DNA of 64,000 bases, from the NCBI GenBank assembly GCA_947359465.1, contig OX375883.1, positions 19,346,088 to 19,410,087 on the forward strand. The letters are read 5' to 3'. A program made the translations under genes and the position numbers. The stretch is from Metellina segmentata. Its lineage: Eukaryota; Arthropoda; Arachnida; Araneae; Tetragnathidae. A model generated the notes under the pieces. It was given only the letters and a program-made list of their open reading frames with translations. It did no database searches and was not told where the DNA came from. Positions 25,301-32,689 of the stretch are shown here, one piece after another (positions within the stretch are counted from its first letter, which is position 1; each line of letters starts with the position of its first letter).

Positions 25301-26215
25301 AACCGTTTGTAACCGACTTGGGTTCCCAACAGCAAATCTTCATCCCAGACATGGGATTAGGGAACCGACGGAAACTCCAGCTGTGTCGATGGATCAAACG
25401 GAACGCCGGGCCGCCGATGAAAAAATACTCTCTTTCGATATTTTGTCAAAACCCGCACGTGCAAAGTTTGAAATTGTTTTTGTCACCGTCTGGCTGTTGA
25501 GGACATTCCAGCGTCCACGTGTTAGAGAAAAGGGTCGGCTAGTACCATATGGTACACTGTAAAAGATTTTAACGGCACCGCGATGCCCAAGCAGACCGGT
25601 TGAGCTACGGTTTCCGAAGAAAGCGGAGCCGTTATCAAGCAGCCGTGATACGTCAGGATACCGCGGGCATAACTAGGCGGCTGTCTAAACAGAGACCAGA
25701 GATGTTGAGAATACGGTGGAGACTAGGCAATACAGACGGCTGTTGTGGTTTATTTTATTCCAGAAACTAAACAAAGTGGATTTTTTTTTCTCTAGTCCAA
25801 GTTCCTAACTTCGGGAGATCATTGAAGATAGAGTAAAAATTTCAACGTATTTCAAATCAGCGTAAAATTCTACGCCAGATCGATACCAAAAACAGATTTA
25901 TTATTAAATTATTTACCATTTGATTATTTAATTATATATTTAAAGAAAATCACATTTAAGGCATCGATCTGGTGTAAAATTTTCCGCAGATTTGTATAAT
26001 TATGATAGCTATAACTTCTCACTCTACTTTTGTACATTCCTCTATGTTGTAAACTCTTTAGTAGAGGTTGAGAAGCAAAGGTACAAAAGCACGTCTTACC
26101 CAATGCTCTTCTTCCGAAGCTCCAGATCCGTGCGGAGTTTGGAGATGAGGTCCAGCTTGTCTGAGATGCTCTTGGACAGTTGGGCCCTGCACTGAGATTT
26201 CTCAGTGTCCCCCAT
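9487..26215 (-). CDS. PDZ and coiled-coil domain protein, five exons, 348 aa, name unknown
   Basis: Exons in coding order: 26100-26215, 24768-24909, 15627-15814, 10894-11133, 9487-9847. All borders are GT/AG and the sum (1047 nt) is exactly 349 codons with the stop. The ATG at 26213-26215 has G at -3 and +4; the exon appears to extend upstream to an acceptor at 26255, with an in-frame TAG at that edge, so upstream sequence is 5' UTR. Residues 1-95 are helical and charged (RKKSIG, EMEYRLVKEEMALLNLQ). A PDZ-like domain covers about 105-185, with the carboxylate-binding side signature GDRLLEVNG at 147-155 split by intron 3, and ending CRIVFLRPL. A heptad-rich helix follows (about 195-260: LRHELTSVVSRLNHKM, LVEQNLKLHNDCDDL), then a serine/proline-rich tail. 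Likely a cytoplasmic scaffold or adaptor. Exon GC content is far higher than that of the introns. I could not match it to a named family. Confidence 0.88.
9996..10822. repeat. 45-bp minisatellite in intron 4 of the PDZ gene, about 17 units
   Basis: The unit contains CCAGATCCTGATGGCTCATA, a TATCTGGTCATTAG part and AAGAAAACTAG. Because 45 is a multiple of three, the - strand is open for 232 codons as a 15-residue repeat (MSHQDLASFLLMTRY). A block of about six units starting at 10281 is repeated 270 bp later at 10551, so there is higher-order structure. It is flanked by good splice sites of the host gene, so it is intronic, not coding. Confidence 0.9.
11172..11755 (+). pseudogene. 3' end of a non-LTR retrotransposon (RNase H domain and C-terminal region)
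   Basis: In the + strand the frame through 11208-11593 reads VSLVWVPGHCGIEGNETADQ, the C-terminal part of an RNase H domain, followed by a region with LLTGHCTLNRHLNIMG and a zinc-knuckle-like remnant further on (CECDHYSAQRFEYLG). This arrangement is typical of LINEs of the I/Jockey group with an RNase H. It is 5'-truncated and interrupted by a stop after CRMV at 11593. It lies inside intron 3 of the PDZ gene, antisense to it. Confidence 0.82.
11830..12988. other. Unassigned intron sequence
   Basis: AT-rich DNA in intron 3 of the PDZ gene. At 12855-12912 the text ATGCGCCACAGGTTGGCCAC followed by CCCTG resembles the right end of a hAT element, but its left end was not found. Confidence 0.35.
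13098..13127. repeat. Poly(A) tract
   Basis: A homopolymer run of about 23 A within the container element, with no SINE or LINE body attached that I can see. Confidence 0.8.
13319..14770 (-). mobile_element. Complete Tc1/mariner-superfamily transposon, perfect 57-bp TIRs, TA duplication
   Basis: The first 57 bases (13319-13375, starting CAGGGTGTTTCAGTGAACCG) and the reverse complement of the last 57 (14714-14770) are identical. TA flanks both ends (13317-13318 and 14771-14772). Length is 1452 bp with one intact transposase gene on the - strand. Identical ends and an open gene point to a young copy. Confidence 0.95.
13514..14587 (-). CDS. Mariner-like transposase, 357 aa, intact, DD41D spacing
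   Basis: The enzyme cuts and re-inserts its element at TA sites. The N-terminus (about 1-60, MDDYTIAELADMHLAYGAAN, with RRIPSHNLFARLYQRL) is the helix-turn-helix region often annotated as DUF4817; a second HTH lies at 75-112. The DDE domain follows: D156 in LFSDEASF, D249 in WFQHDGAPAH, and a third D291 in ARSPDLSCLDFYFWGHLKS. The 41 residues between D249 and D291 give a DD41D signature. The start is the first ATG after the right TIR and the gene has no stop or frameshift. The last residues are NFEHLL, nearly those of the relic at 50.8 kb. It is probably capable of making full-length protein. Confidence 0.93.
   Translation of the reverse strand: MDDYTIAELADMHLAYGAANCSGPTAQRLYAERYPTRRIPSHNLFARLYQRLAETGSLERADRDRVRTARNADVEQNVLQHVQGNPRTSTRSLANAVGVSHCSVWRILREDMHPFHVQRVQTQHPEDYAPRIAFAQWYLGKCATNPLFPAEVLFSDEASFTREGIFNTHNDHIWAVENPHALRRRVAQIRFSVNVWAGIMGDHLIGPYLLPSRLTGPNYLFFLQQVLPQLLRDEQISASTQQTMWFQHDGAPAHYSGDVRNYLDVTFGQQWIGRGGPVRWPARSPDLSCLDFYFWGHLKSLVYDTPVDNVEELVARIAVAAGEIRDMPGVFQNVRMSMRRRYEACIVARERNFEHLL
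14838..15168 (+). mobile_element. SINE type A, full length
   Basis: A tRNA-like head carries an A box (TAGTGGTTAAGGTG) and a B box (GGTTCGAATCC). A body of about 200 bp follows (AGAGGCGGCTGGTGCACC, CGTGGTTCAAAATTACGAGG), then the tail AGCCCGTTGTGTTGCTCTAG and CGACGTTAACTAAAATTACC. Apparent 60-70-codon open frames in this body recur in every copy and are not genes. Confidence 0.88.
16085..17265. repeat. 40-bp minisatellite with 320-bp higher-order repeats, in intron 2 of the PDZ gene
   Basis: Units contain GGAATCTTTCC, then a GGATTCTATTCTAAGGAAA core and GGAGCAAT. The variant AAATCCTTCTATTCTAAAGG recurs at 16285, 16605 and 16925, so eight 40-bp units form a 320-bp block repeated about three times. 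Confidence 0.92.
17266..17763. other. Unassigned intron sequence
   Basis: AT-rich DNA with a short CTACTATAAA repeat near 17340-17375; no gene seen. Confidence 0.3.
17764..18254 (-). mobile_element. Tc1-like deletion derivative, copy 1
   Basis: Its ends are CACTACCCTACAATTATGGA and its diverged reverse complement ending at 18254. The - strand holds a broken transposase: a FVVWPGTSACCAWSIERRRL segment, then a jump to MLLPVRQRSMSCCSLCQ and a C-terminal ELATFLQQEWTQIP. The catalytic core is missing. It shares its internal deletion with copy 2 at 18587. Confidence 0.85.
18255..18586. other. Spacer between the two Tc1 derivatives
   Basis: AT-rich, without recognisable features. Confidence 0.3.
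18587..19117 (+). mobile_element. Tc1-like deletion derivative, copy 2
   Basis: TIRs begin CACTACCCTTCAATAATGGA (left) and CACTACCCTACAATAATGGA (right, reverse complement); TA flanks both ends. On the + strand 18646-18930 encodes a shortened transposase ending WPAQSPELNPIEHVWDELER, the C-terminal catalytic motif of Tc1 transposases. The first two catalytic aspartates are deleted, so it could move only with help from another element. Confidence 0.88.
19170..20892 (+). mobile_element. Non-autonomous Helitron-like element, split by another insertion
   Basis: The 5' part (TATATAAAAAAAATTTGTCTG, then CAATTCACATCAAATTTGG) and the 3' part ending CGCCGGGTTATTCAGCTAG with T following fit the common arthropod Helitron relic, which starts TCTATATATA and ends CTAG before T. 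It is interrupted at 19266-20248. No helicase or Rep sequence is present. Confidence 0.6.
19266..20248. mobile_element. Harbinger-like element with palindromic ends, TTA duplication
   Basis: Ends are CGGCCATATTCACAAGTC (left) and CGGCCGTATTCACAAGTC (right, reverse complement), flanked by TTA at 19263-19265 and 20249-20251. Just inside the left end is a perfect palindrome, CTCGAGTTAACTCGAG; partial copies of GTTAACTCG recur several times near both ends. It is 983 bp, with no transposase. The TTA duplication suggests the PIF/Harbinger group. Confidence 0.75.
20940..20985. repeat. ATT microsatellite followed by poly(T)
   Basis: A run of ATT triplets at 20948-20981 ends in a T tract. Confidence 0.85.
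21131..21960 (+). CDS. Candidate three-exon gene with a C2H2-like motif, unrecognised
   Basis: Three open segments with good borders join in phase 0: 21131-21253 (41 codons, donor gtaagt), 21494-21568 (25 codons, donor gtaagc) and 21757-21960 (67 codons and stop, acceptor ttgcag). The last exon contains MVHCTQCVKSCRSRKGLRHH followed by LLVDH, which fits a C2H2 zinc finger. An AATAAA lies at 22049-22054. The reading has no clear start; an upstream exon is needed. It sits inside intron 2 of the PDZ gene on the other strand. It could be a small nested gene, part of an unknown mobile element, or chance; no homology is recognised. Confidence 0.4.
22234..22304. repeat. CT then AT dinucleotide microsatellite
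   Basis: About 12 CT units run directly into about 22 AT units. Confidence 0.95.
22305..23065. other. Unassigned intron sequence
   Basis: Short open frames only. The segment TTCAATCACCAATGGACAAT near 22311 with GAATATAACACAAAAAGG has a diverged copy near 36851-36908, so it is a low-copy dispersed repeat. Confidence 0.35.
23066..23262 (+). mobile_element. SINE type B, internally deleted
   Basis: The head reads GGCAACCGGAGGGTTGCGAG with GTTCGAAACTCGATCC as B box. It goes directly to the late body (AACTCAGGTG, GGTTCAAAGTAACCAGG) and the tail AGCCCGTTGTGTTG with ACGTTAATTC. Confidence 0.7.
23600..23880. repeat. 51-bp tandem repeat, about four to five units
   Basis: Units beginning GACTAAGTATAATACTG start at 23647, 23698 and 23749, giving a 51-bp period. 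Each unit holds AAGTATACTT, a 10-bp palindrome. Confidence 0.9.
24095..24557 (+). mobile_element. Non-autonomous Helitron-like element, family 2, copy A
   Basis: It starts TCTCTTACGTTGCACAC and ends in a GCGAAGCAATTCTCCGAGGG hairpin region and GCTAG. It shares the same order of parts, including GCCTCGCGCCTCAATTGAAT and ATTAGTCGAGCTGTTGCAGC, with copy B at 43792-44244. The 5' flank is T, not the A expected of Helitrons. Confidence 0.55.
25030..25790. other. Unassigned, GC-richer block in intron 1 / 5' part of intron 2 boundary region
   Basis: This part of intron 1 has a higher GC content than its surroundings (GAACGGGAGGGGGGTG, ACACCCCCCACACAG). Overlapping short open frames occur on both strands; none has a motif I recognise. 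It may be a decayed LTR or SINE cluster, but I cannot support either. Confidence 0.3.
25785..25994. repeat. Inverted-end MITE-like repeat, copy in PDZ intron 1
   Basis: Ends near CAAATCAGCGTAAAATTCTA at 25853 and the reverse complement of AAATCTGCGGAAAATTTTAC at 25994 form imperfect inverted repeats around an AT-rich centre. A second copy at 31455-31675 matches it, and the flanking homology (TTGAAATTTTTACTCTATC) shows that the two copies are in opposite orientation. Confidence 0.65.
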
Positions 26216-26319
26216 TGCGCTGATGTCCGGTCGGAACCTCTGTTGTTGGTTCTACCTGGAAGAAAAACAGGACTACCATCAGCATCAAATCGTAGGAAGA
26301 AGATCATTTCACTACTCTA

Positions 26320-27030
26320 CTGATTCTTTCCTTAGAATAGAATTCTTGGGGGAAATTCAATTGACCCATACTGTAGAATGGAATTCTATGGAATCACCCC
26401 TTTGGTTCAAAATGTGTAATAGGATTATTCGGAAAGATTCTAGAGCTAGAATTCTTGGGGGAGACTCAATTGTCCCATACTGTAGAATAGAATTCTATGG
26501 AATGACTCCTTTGGTTCAAAATGTGTAATAGGATTCTTCGGAAAGATTCTTGACCTTCTTTCCGTAGAATAGAATTCGTAGAAGAAATTAAATTGACCCA
26601 TATTGTGGAAAATAATTCTATGGAATAACCCCTTTGGTCCAAAATGCGTAAAAGAATTCTTTTGAAAGATTCTAGAGCTAGAATACTTGGGGAAAATTAA
26701 ATTATCCCATACGGTAGAATAGAATTCTATGGAATCACCCCTTTGGTCTAAAATGTGTAATAGGATTCTTCGGAAAGATTCTAGAGCTAGAATTTTTTGG
26801 GGAGATTCAATTGTCCCATACTGTAGAATAGAATTCTATGGAATCACCCCTTTGGTCCAAAATGTGTAAAAGGATTCTTCGGAAAGACTCTAGAGCTAGA
26901 ATTCTTGGGGGAAATTCAATTGTCCCATACTGTAGAATAGAATTCTATGGAATCACCTCTTTGGTCCAAAATGTGTAATAGGATTCTTCAGAAAGACTCT
27001 AGAGCTAGAATTCTTGGGGGAAATTTTTCT
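26320..27030. repeat. About 110-120-bp tandem repeat upstream of the PDZ gene start
   Basis: About six units, each with TCTAGAGCTAGAATTCTTGG, then CCCATACTGTAGAATAG and CCCCTTTGGTCCAAAATG. Internal words (AGAATAGAATTC, GGATTCTTCGGAAAG) resemble the 40-bp family at 16 kb. Confidence 0.9.
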
Positions 27031-27403
27031 TGGGGGGCGTATTTTTTAAGAAATAACTTTGATTGAGGGTCAAAACATCCACTGTGTTATATAGATTATA
27101 ATGATACAAAAATAATTATAATAGATTAACTTATTGTTGAGTTATCACTGTTTGAATAACGCATCAATTGCAAAACCTTGTTTCTTCAGAAATTGAGTTT
27201 TAAGTTTTGGAAAGATGTCTGTTCATGGTGACAGGACCTAACGAAACCCCTTGCAACTAGAAAACTATTTCGAATAGTTGCAAGATCTTGACATCGTTTG
27301 AAAGCTAAAATATTGAAGACTATTTTGAAGCAATAAAAAAAAATTTAGACCTGTTCGATTTTCAGGATTTATAGTTTGTACATCACCTTAAAGCTATAGT
27401 AAA

Positions 27404-27556
27404 ATGCCTTTTAGATGCTCAATTGTTAATTGTAATGGAAACTATAAAACCAGACCTAAGGTTTCGGTATTTAGTTTTCTTAAAGACCCAGAAATAAGAA
27501 AAAAGTGGATAACAGCCATCTACAAAAACCAGTTTTATTGTTGGAATACGACGTAA
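27404..27556 (+). pseudogene. THAP-domain fragment, 50 codons, truncated
   Basis: The frame starts MPFRCSIVNCNGNYKTRPKV and continues with FSFLKDPEIRKKWITAI, then ends in a stop after FYCWNTT. This is the first half of a THAP zinc-binding DNA domain (MPxxC-x4-C, then F-P-x-D-P-E, W). The C-terminal C-x2-H pair is missing. The upstream 240 bp recurs in diverged form at 32700-33820, so it probably belongs to a mobile element, perhaps of the P-element group whose transposases start with THAP domains. Confidence 0.7.
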
Positions 27557-28655
27557 ATTCAATTACATACCTACCAAAATTAAGCTAGACAAAAAATGTC
27601 TCTCGTAGAAACTGCTTGTATAAAAACTTGGTAAAGTAATTATTTTATCGAACGCTAGCAAATATGCCGCTGTCGCTGGTCATCCCTTTCGATTAAATCC
27701 ACCCAAACTTTTTACCATCCGTGTTATATCGCGCCATTTGCATCTCATTTCTTCTTACACCCATCATAAAACGAATTTCATTTCTTACGTCCGCCAACGA
27801 ATCAAACAAACAAATCCAGTCACACCGAACCACTTTCGAATTTCTCTTCGCCTTCAAAATCACGCGACACAATACCGATTTAACCAACAACGAACACGAA
27901 AGGAGATAAATAATTACTTTCACACAATCCATTCTCTTCCGCAAAACGTTTTATATCAGTCACTTTAAAAGAAAACAATAAGTTTACCGATTGCGAGTGG
28001 CAACGGTAACAAAAGCCTGGGAAACAATGACTTTTGTTTGGCCCAAACGGTCCAGAGGAAAGACATGGAGAAAAAAGGAAACATTTAAATGCATCAAGTA
28101 CATCTCTCCAAATACTTTGTTTACTGGACCATTTCTTGATGGTCTTCTGGTATTCGGATTGGCACGCGGAAAGTAATAAAAGAAATCCCAGATTGCCAAA
28201 GATAAGTGACGAAATTCCGAACGGTTGGATTGCTTCCTTATCGGATCTTGTTGCAATTTAGAACTTTCGAATTGTTCGAAGAACGCGAAATATGGGTAGA
28301 CCTAGTATGGTTGTTAAAGAATCTGTCAACGTTAAAATGTCGGTTTGTGACGAAAATTTCATTTTATTCCATATTCTTAATATTTTCATTTTTTTCTTTA
28401 TTTAACTGTTTGTATTTTGTCCGTACGATGAATAGAAGCGAAGATTCAGCTATTAGAATAGATCTTGACACCTATTTTTAAATTAGCTGTCATATTTTGA
28501 ACTACATTTTTTCTGATTGTGATTTTGAGCAAAACTTTTGTACGAGATAAACGCGATAACTTAAAATGTACTATACATTTTGTAATGAAATTTGGTGTAG
28601 CGATTTTTATACGGATATACGGCAATTACGTTTGGAAGGAAAGCCTGTAAGGTAA
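27557..28655. other. Unassigned region after the THAP fragment
   Basis: Several overlapping open frames of 60-90 codons, none with a motif I recognise. If the THAP fragment heads an element, its decayed body could lie here. Confidence 0.3.
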
Positions 28656-28656
28656 T

Positions 28657-28934
28657 TTTAATTAACGACGTACAAGTGCAACACAATGGGCTATTGACGA
28701 CGGTCCGGGATCAATCCTTTTTTTAACGTAAAGATCCGACGACAACACCAGGGAGTAAAACTTTTTAGAGGGATTTCAGTGTCGTGGCGCAAGGAAAAGG
28801 TTCAACAATTCATGTTTTTTATATTATTTTCAATCTCTCAAATCAGATCATTCCCTTTGAGATTAATCCCGAAAGTTCGTCAACAGCCCGTTGTGTTGTT
28901 CTAGTACAACGTCAATTAAAATACCAATACCAAT
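28657..28934. repeat. Two SINE tail fragments in opposite orientation
   Basis: 28657-28735 carries the tail and late body on the - strand (TTAACGACGTACAAGTGCAA); 28858-28934 carries it on the + strand (AGCCCGTTGTGTTGTTCTAG). The sequence between them is not SINE. Confidence 0.65.
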
Positions 28935-29033
28935 CTGTTATGAGTGGAAAGGAATATTACGTATCTTTTAGTTCAGACTCTAACTTGTCAATTGTAATGT
29001 TTTACGTTAACGACATTTTCCCAACATTTTTAC

Positions 29034-29357
29034 GCCGACCAACCGGTATAGTGGTTAAGGTGTTAGCCTCTAGATCGGAAGGTTCTCGGTTCGAATCCGG
29101 GTTCGGGCATGGATGTTTGTAAACGTATGGTGTAGAGGCGGCTGGTGCACCTTAAATCTGTCGTGGCCGAAAGTCCTCACGTTGGGTTGGCGTGGAAGTT
29201 GGGAGAGTGGGGTGCCAGCTCAGGTGTTGCTTCGTCATCTGACCGTGGTTCAAAATTACGAGGTGTTGTCCTCGAATCTTTCCCTTAAGGGACTGATCCC
29301 GAACCGTCGTCAATAGCCCGTTGTGTTGCTCTAGTACGACGTTAACTAAAAATTACC
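29034..29357 (+). mobile_element. SINE type A, full length
   Basis: It begins GCCGACCAACCGGTATAGTG and ends GTTAACTAAAAATTACC; both pol III boxes are intact. It is followed after 33 bp by a 5'-truncated second copy. Confidence 0.88.
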
Positions 29358-29390
29358 AAATTATTACCCAACATTTTTACTAACAATTAC

Positions 29391-29566
29391 GCTGGGTTGG
29401 CGTGGAAGTTTGGAGAGTGGGGTGCCAGCTCAGGTGTTGCTTCGTCATCTGACCGTGGTTCAAAATTACGAGGTGTTGTCCTCGGATCTTTCCCTTAAGG
29501 GACTGATCCCGAACCGTCGTCAATAGCCCGTTGTGTTGCTCTAGTACGACGTTAACTAAAATTACC
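29391..29566 (+). mobile_element. SINE type A, 5'-truncated
   Basis: Starts in the middle of the body (GCTGGGTTGGCGTGGAAG) and runs to the tail. The adjoining ATTTTTACTAACAATTACG words on both sides of this region suggest local duplication. Confidence 0.8.
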
Positions 29567-29620
29567 TTACCTCTCTTACCTTACTAACAATTACGTAATA
29601 TTAGTAATTTCGTAATTTTT

Positions 29621-30151
29621 TCAATTAACGTCGTACTAGAGCAACACAACGGGCTATCAATACCTAAGGGAAAGATCCGAGGACAACACCACGGAATAAT
29701 GAACCACGTTCAGATGACGAGGCAACACCTGAGCTGGCACCCCACTCTCCAAACTTTCACATCAACCCAACGTGAGGACTTATCGCGTCACCTCTACAAC
29801 CTACGCTTACAAACATCCATGCACTGACCCGGAATCGAACAAGGAACCTTCCAAGCTAGAGGTAAGGTAATTTTTAGTTAATGTCGTACTAGAGCAACGC
29901 AACGGGCTATTGACGACAGTCCGGGATTAATCCCTTAATGGAAAGATCCGAGGATATCACCACGGTCAAATGACGAGGTAACACCTGAGATGGCACTCCA
30001 CTCTCCAAACTTTCACATCAACCCAACGTGAGGACTTATCGCGTCACCTCTACAACCTACGCTTACAAACATCCATGCACTGACCCGGATTCGAACCAAG
30101 AACCTTCCTATCTAGAGGCTAACACCTTAACCACTATACCGGTCGGTCGGC
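29621..30151 (-). mobile_element. Two SINE type A copies, head to tail on the - strand
   Basis: 29621-29861 runs from tail to the start of the head; 29862-30151 is a full copy ending CCGGTCGGTCGGC. Both share the unusual segment CTTTCACATCAACCCAACGT and TCGCGTCACCTCTACAACC, so they arose by duplication of one variant rather than two independent insertions. Confidence 0.8.
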
Positions 30152-30765
30152 CCTCGTAATATTAGAGGGAAATCTGAATCTAACGATGAACTGGAGCTGA
30201 AAGTTGAAAACGTGTGGATTTGTATTTCCAGTGCAAGAATTCGCTCTACTGGTATTTTTATACACCATTCTAACCAAGAAGTACCAATCTCCCCCGGCTT
30301 AACATTCCCTAATCATGATCAACATGACCACGTCCTGCTGATAAAGGGTTATTTGGGCCCAAAAGAATCGAAATACCCCAGAGAAGACGAGCATACTTAA
30401 CGGTCTTAGGAACTAATCAGCTTAACCTCCGAAATAGACTTCCAGTCGACCGAGACGCTCCTTTAAGTAGACGGCAAATCACCCAAACGCAGGCCAATAT
30501 CAATTGAACCAAGACCGTTCCGTCCTCTAAGCTGTCAGTTTGTTTTGGAGCTGTGTGTGGGATCGCTTTATTGCCTTGCCATGGCAAAGACGGGTGTGGG
30601 TTCCCCGTGATCTTCCCATGCTGATATAATTAAATCTGTTTTGTTTTCTGGTTTTATTGCCTCTTGGGGATTATCTTGAGTTGAGAGGAGGAATTAAAAC
30701 GGGGATATCGGAATCACTGGTTTGCGGTCAACGAATCGGATTCTTTGGTTCGAATTTTTTCCTTC
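30152..30765. other. Unassigned sequence
   Basis: No gene or repeat recognised. Confidence 0.3.
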
Positions 30766-30769
30766 TCAG

Positions 30770-30995
30770 TTAGCTGTTTGGTTTTTTTTGGATGGTTTTA
30801 AGGGGTAAGGACCCTGTTTGGCCAAGCTGTGCCAAACACAAGACAGACATATTCGAGTAAAAAATAGAAAAAAGGATGTGAAAGGGGAAATAGAATAATC
30901 GGATGAAAGCAGAAAGAGACCGCTTGGGTATTCTGGGAGCACGATTCCGTGTGAACTGAAGACAATAAAACCTATGGGAAAAGAAAAGATCACTG
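30770..30995. repeat. Diverged 'GGCCAAGCTGCGCC' SINE-like repeat
   Basis: TTGGCCAAGCTGTGCCAAAC with ACAAGACAGACATATTCGAG matches the family seen at 9026 and 42205. Confidence 0.5.
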
Positions 30996-31059
30996 GAGTA
31001 CCTCGGGCTTGTGAAGCACGTACATACCTAAAGTGAGATGTCTCTTACATTGAACTTTT

Positions 31060-31450
31060 AGAGTTCAATAGAATTCTATGGATTTGCAAAACAGATCTAT
31101 AGAATTCTATAGATTTTCAAAACAGATCTATAGGATTCTATAGATTTGCAAAACGGATCTATAGAATTCTATAGATTTGTGAAACAGATCTATAGAATTC
31201 TATAGATTTGTAAAACAGATCTATAGAATTCTATAGATTTGTAAAACAGATCTATAGAATTATATAGATTTCTAAAACAGATCTATAGAATTCCATGAAT
31301 TTCTAAAACAGATCTATAGAATTCCATGAATTTCTAAAACATATCTATAGAATTCTATAGATATCTAAAACAGATCTACACAGGATTCTATAGATATCTA
31401 AAACAGATATACAGAATTCTATAAGTCTTTAAAACAGATCTATAGATCTG
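31060..31450. repeat. 31-bp minisatellite, about 12 units
   Basis: The unit is AACAGATCTATAGAATTCTA followed by TAGATTTGTAA. It contains the palindrome TATAGAATTCTATA, so each unit can form a hairpin. Confidence 0.93.
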
Positions 31451-31454
31451 TTTT

Positions 31455-31675
31455 AGAGATTTGTAAAATCTACGCCAGATCGTTACCAAAAACAGATTTA
31501 TTATTTAATTATTTACCATTTGATTATTTAATTATTTATTACAAAATTATTTATTTGTTTAAAGAAAATCGCATTTAAGGTATCGTTCTGGTGTGAAATT
31601 TTCCGCAGATTTCAAATCCGTTGAAATTTTTACTCAATCTTCGACGATCGCAAAGATAGAAACTTGAATTAGGGG
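31455..31675. repeat. Inverted-end MITE-like repeat, second copy
   Basis: AATCTACGCCAGATCGTTAC at the left and GGTGTGAAATTTTCCGCAG at the right match the copy at 25785-25994 in opposite orientation. Confidence 0.65.
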
Positions 31676-32105
31676 AGTGAAAAACATAATTTAATGCATA
31701 AGAAAAGCTGACCTTAGAAAACGCGCGTCAGAAAAAACTTCATGTGAACAGGGGCTAAGGGCGTTTCTTTAATCAGCATCCGAATTGATAACCCACTGAG
31801 CAACAATAGCTCCTGATGAGAATTTGGAAATAAATTTATGACTTACTTCTCGCCGAAAAAAGAACTGATAAACTACCTCTTTCTTCCGTGAACATTCGCA
31901 GAAAACTATTTACGCTACCCCGATTTTTCCTACACAAAACAAACGACTGCTGTTTCAATAGCAACCGCCATCCAGACTTTGTGTCGGGAGCAGTACTCAT
32001 GGTACAGACAATACAATATTAGGAAGATGAATTCCTGCTCGTTCATACTCTCGAAACACCCAAATCTTTTGTACCAATTCTATTCACAATGCTGCCAAAC
32101 AAAAT
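31676..32105. other. Unassigned sequence
   Basis: No gene or repeat recognised. Confidence 0.3.
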
Positions 32106-32665
32106 GGACTTGTGAAATAGAGATGCGACATCGACAGCAAAACATCGATATTGATAATACATCGTTCCAAAAACATCGATGTTTTTAAAATTCAGTGTAT
32201 TTAAACTTTTTTTTCCATTTCTTAAAACTGGTTTAGCAACTAAGGATGCAACATCGAGAGCAAAACATCGATGTTGATAATGCATCGCCCCCAAACTATC
32301 GATGTTTTTTAAAGTCAGTGCATTCAAACTTTTTTCCCTATTTCTTATAACTGGTTTAGCAACTAGTGATGTGACATCGGTTCCAATACATCGATGTTTT
32401 TAATAAAACATCAATGTTATGAAAACAACGACATCGATGTCGTATCCCTACTTTTCAGACCCTTCACCCTTGGTCACTTTGGTCTAAAAGTATGTTCAAT
32501 TTGCTAATTATGAAAATTATGCAACTTGGTTATTTTTAAAATTTTTACAACGGTGCTTTTTTATTAAAAAATAAAACATCGACAAGTATAAACATCGATG
32601 TTACAAAAACATCGACCCCAATACATCGAGGTTTTGAAAACATTGACATCGATGTCGCATCCCTA
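32106..32665. repeat. 'ACATCGATG' element cluster
   Basis: Segments with GATGCGACATCGA, AAACATCGATGTTTTT and ACTGGTTTAGCAACTA repeat at about 120-bp intervals (32110, 32238, 32360). A related terminal-repeat element at 32425-32665 ends GACATCGATGTCGCATCCCT and is the inverse of the copy at 56615-56985. The short GGGATGCGACATCGATG ends fit a non-autonomous hAT, but I see no clear target duplication. Confidence 0.6.
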
Positions 32666-32689
32666 TTCGGTGAAATAGTATAGCGTATA

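Noticed and set aside
25564..25680. tRNA-like segment (ACCGTAGCTCAACCGG on the - strand)
   Set aside because: An A-box-like word only; no B box at the right distance.
29034..29110. tRNA gene
   Set aside because: A and B boxes are present, but the sequence continues into the SINE body in every copy and a proper acceptor stem is lacking.
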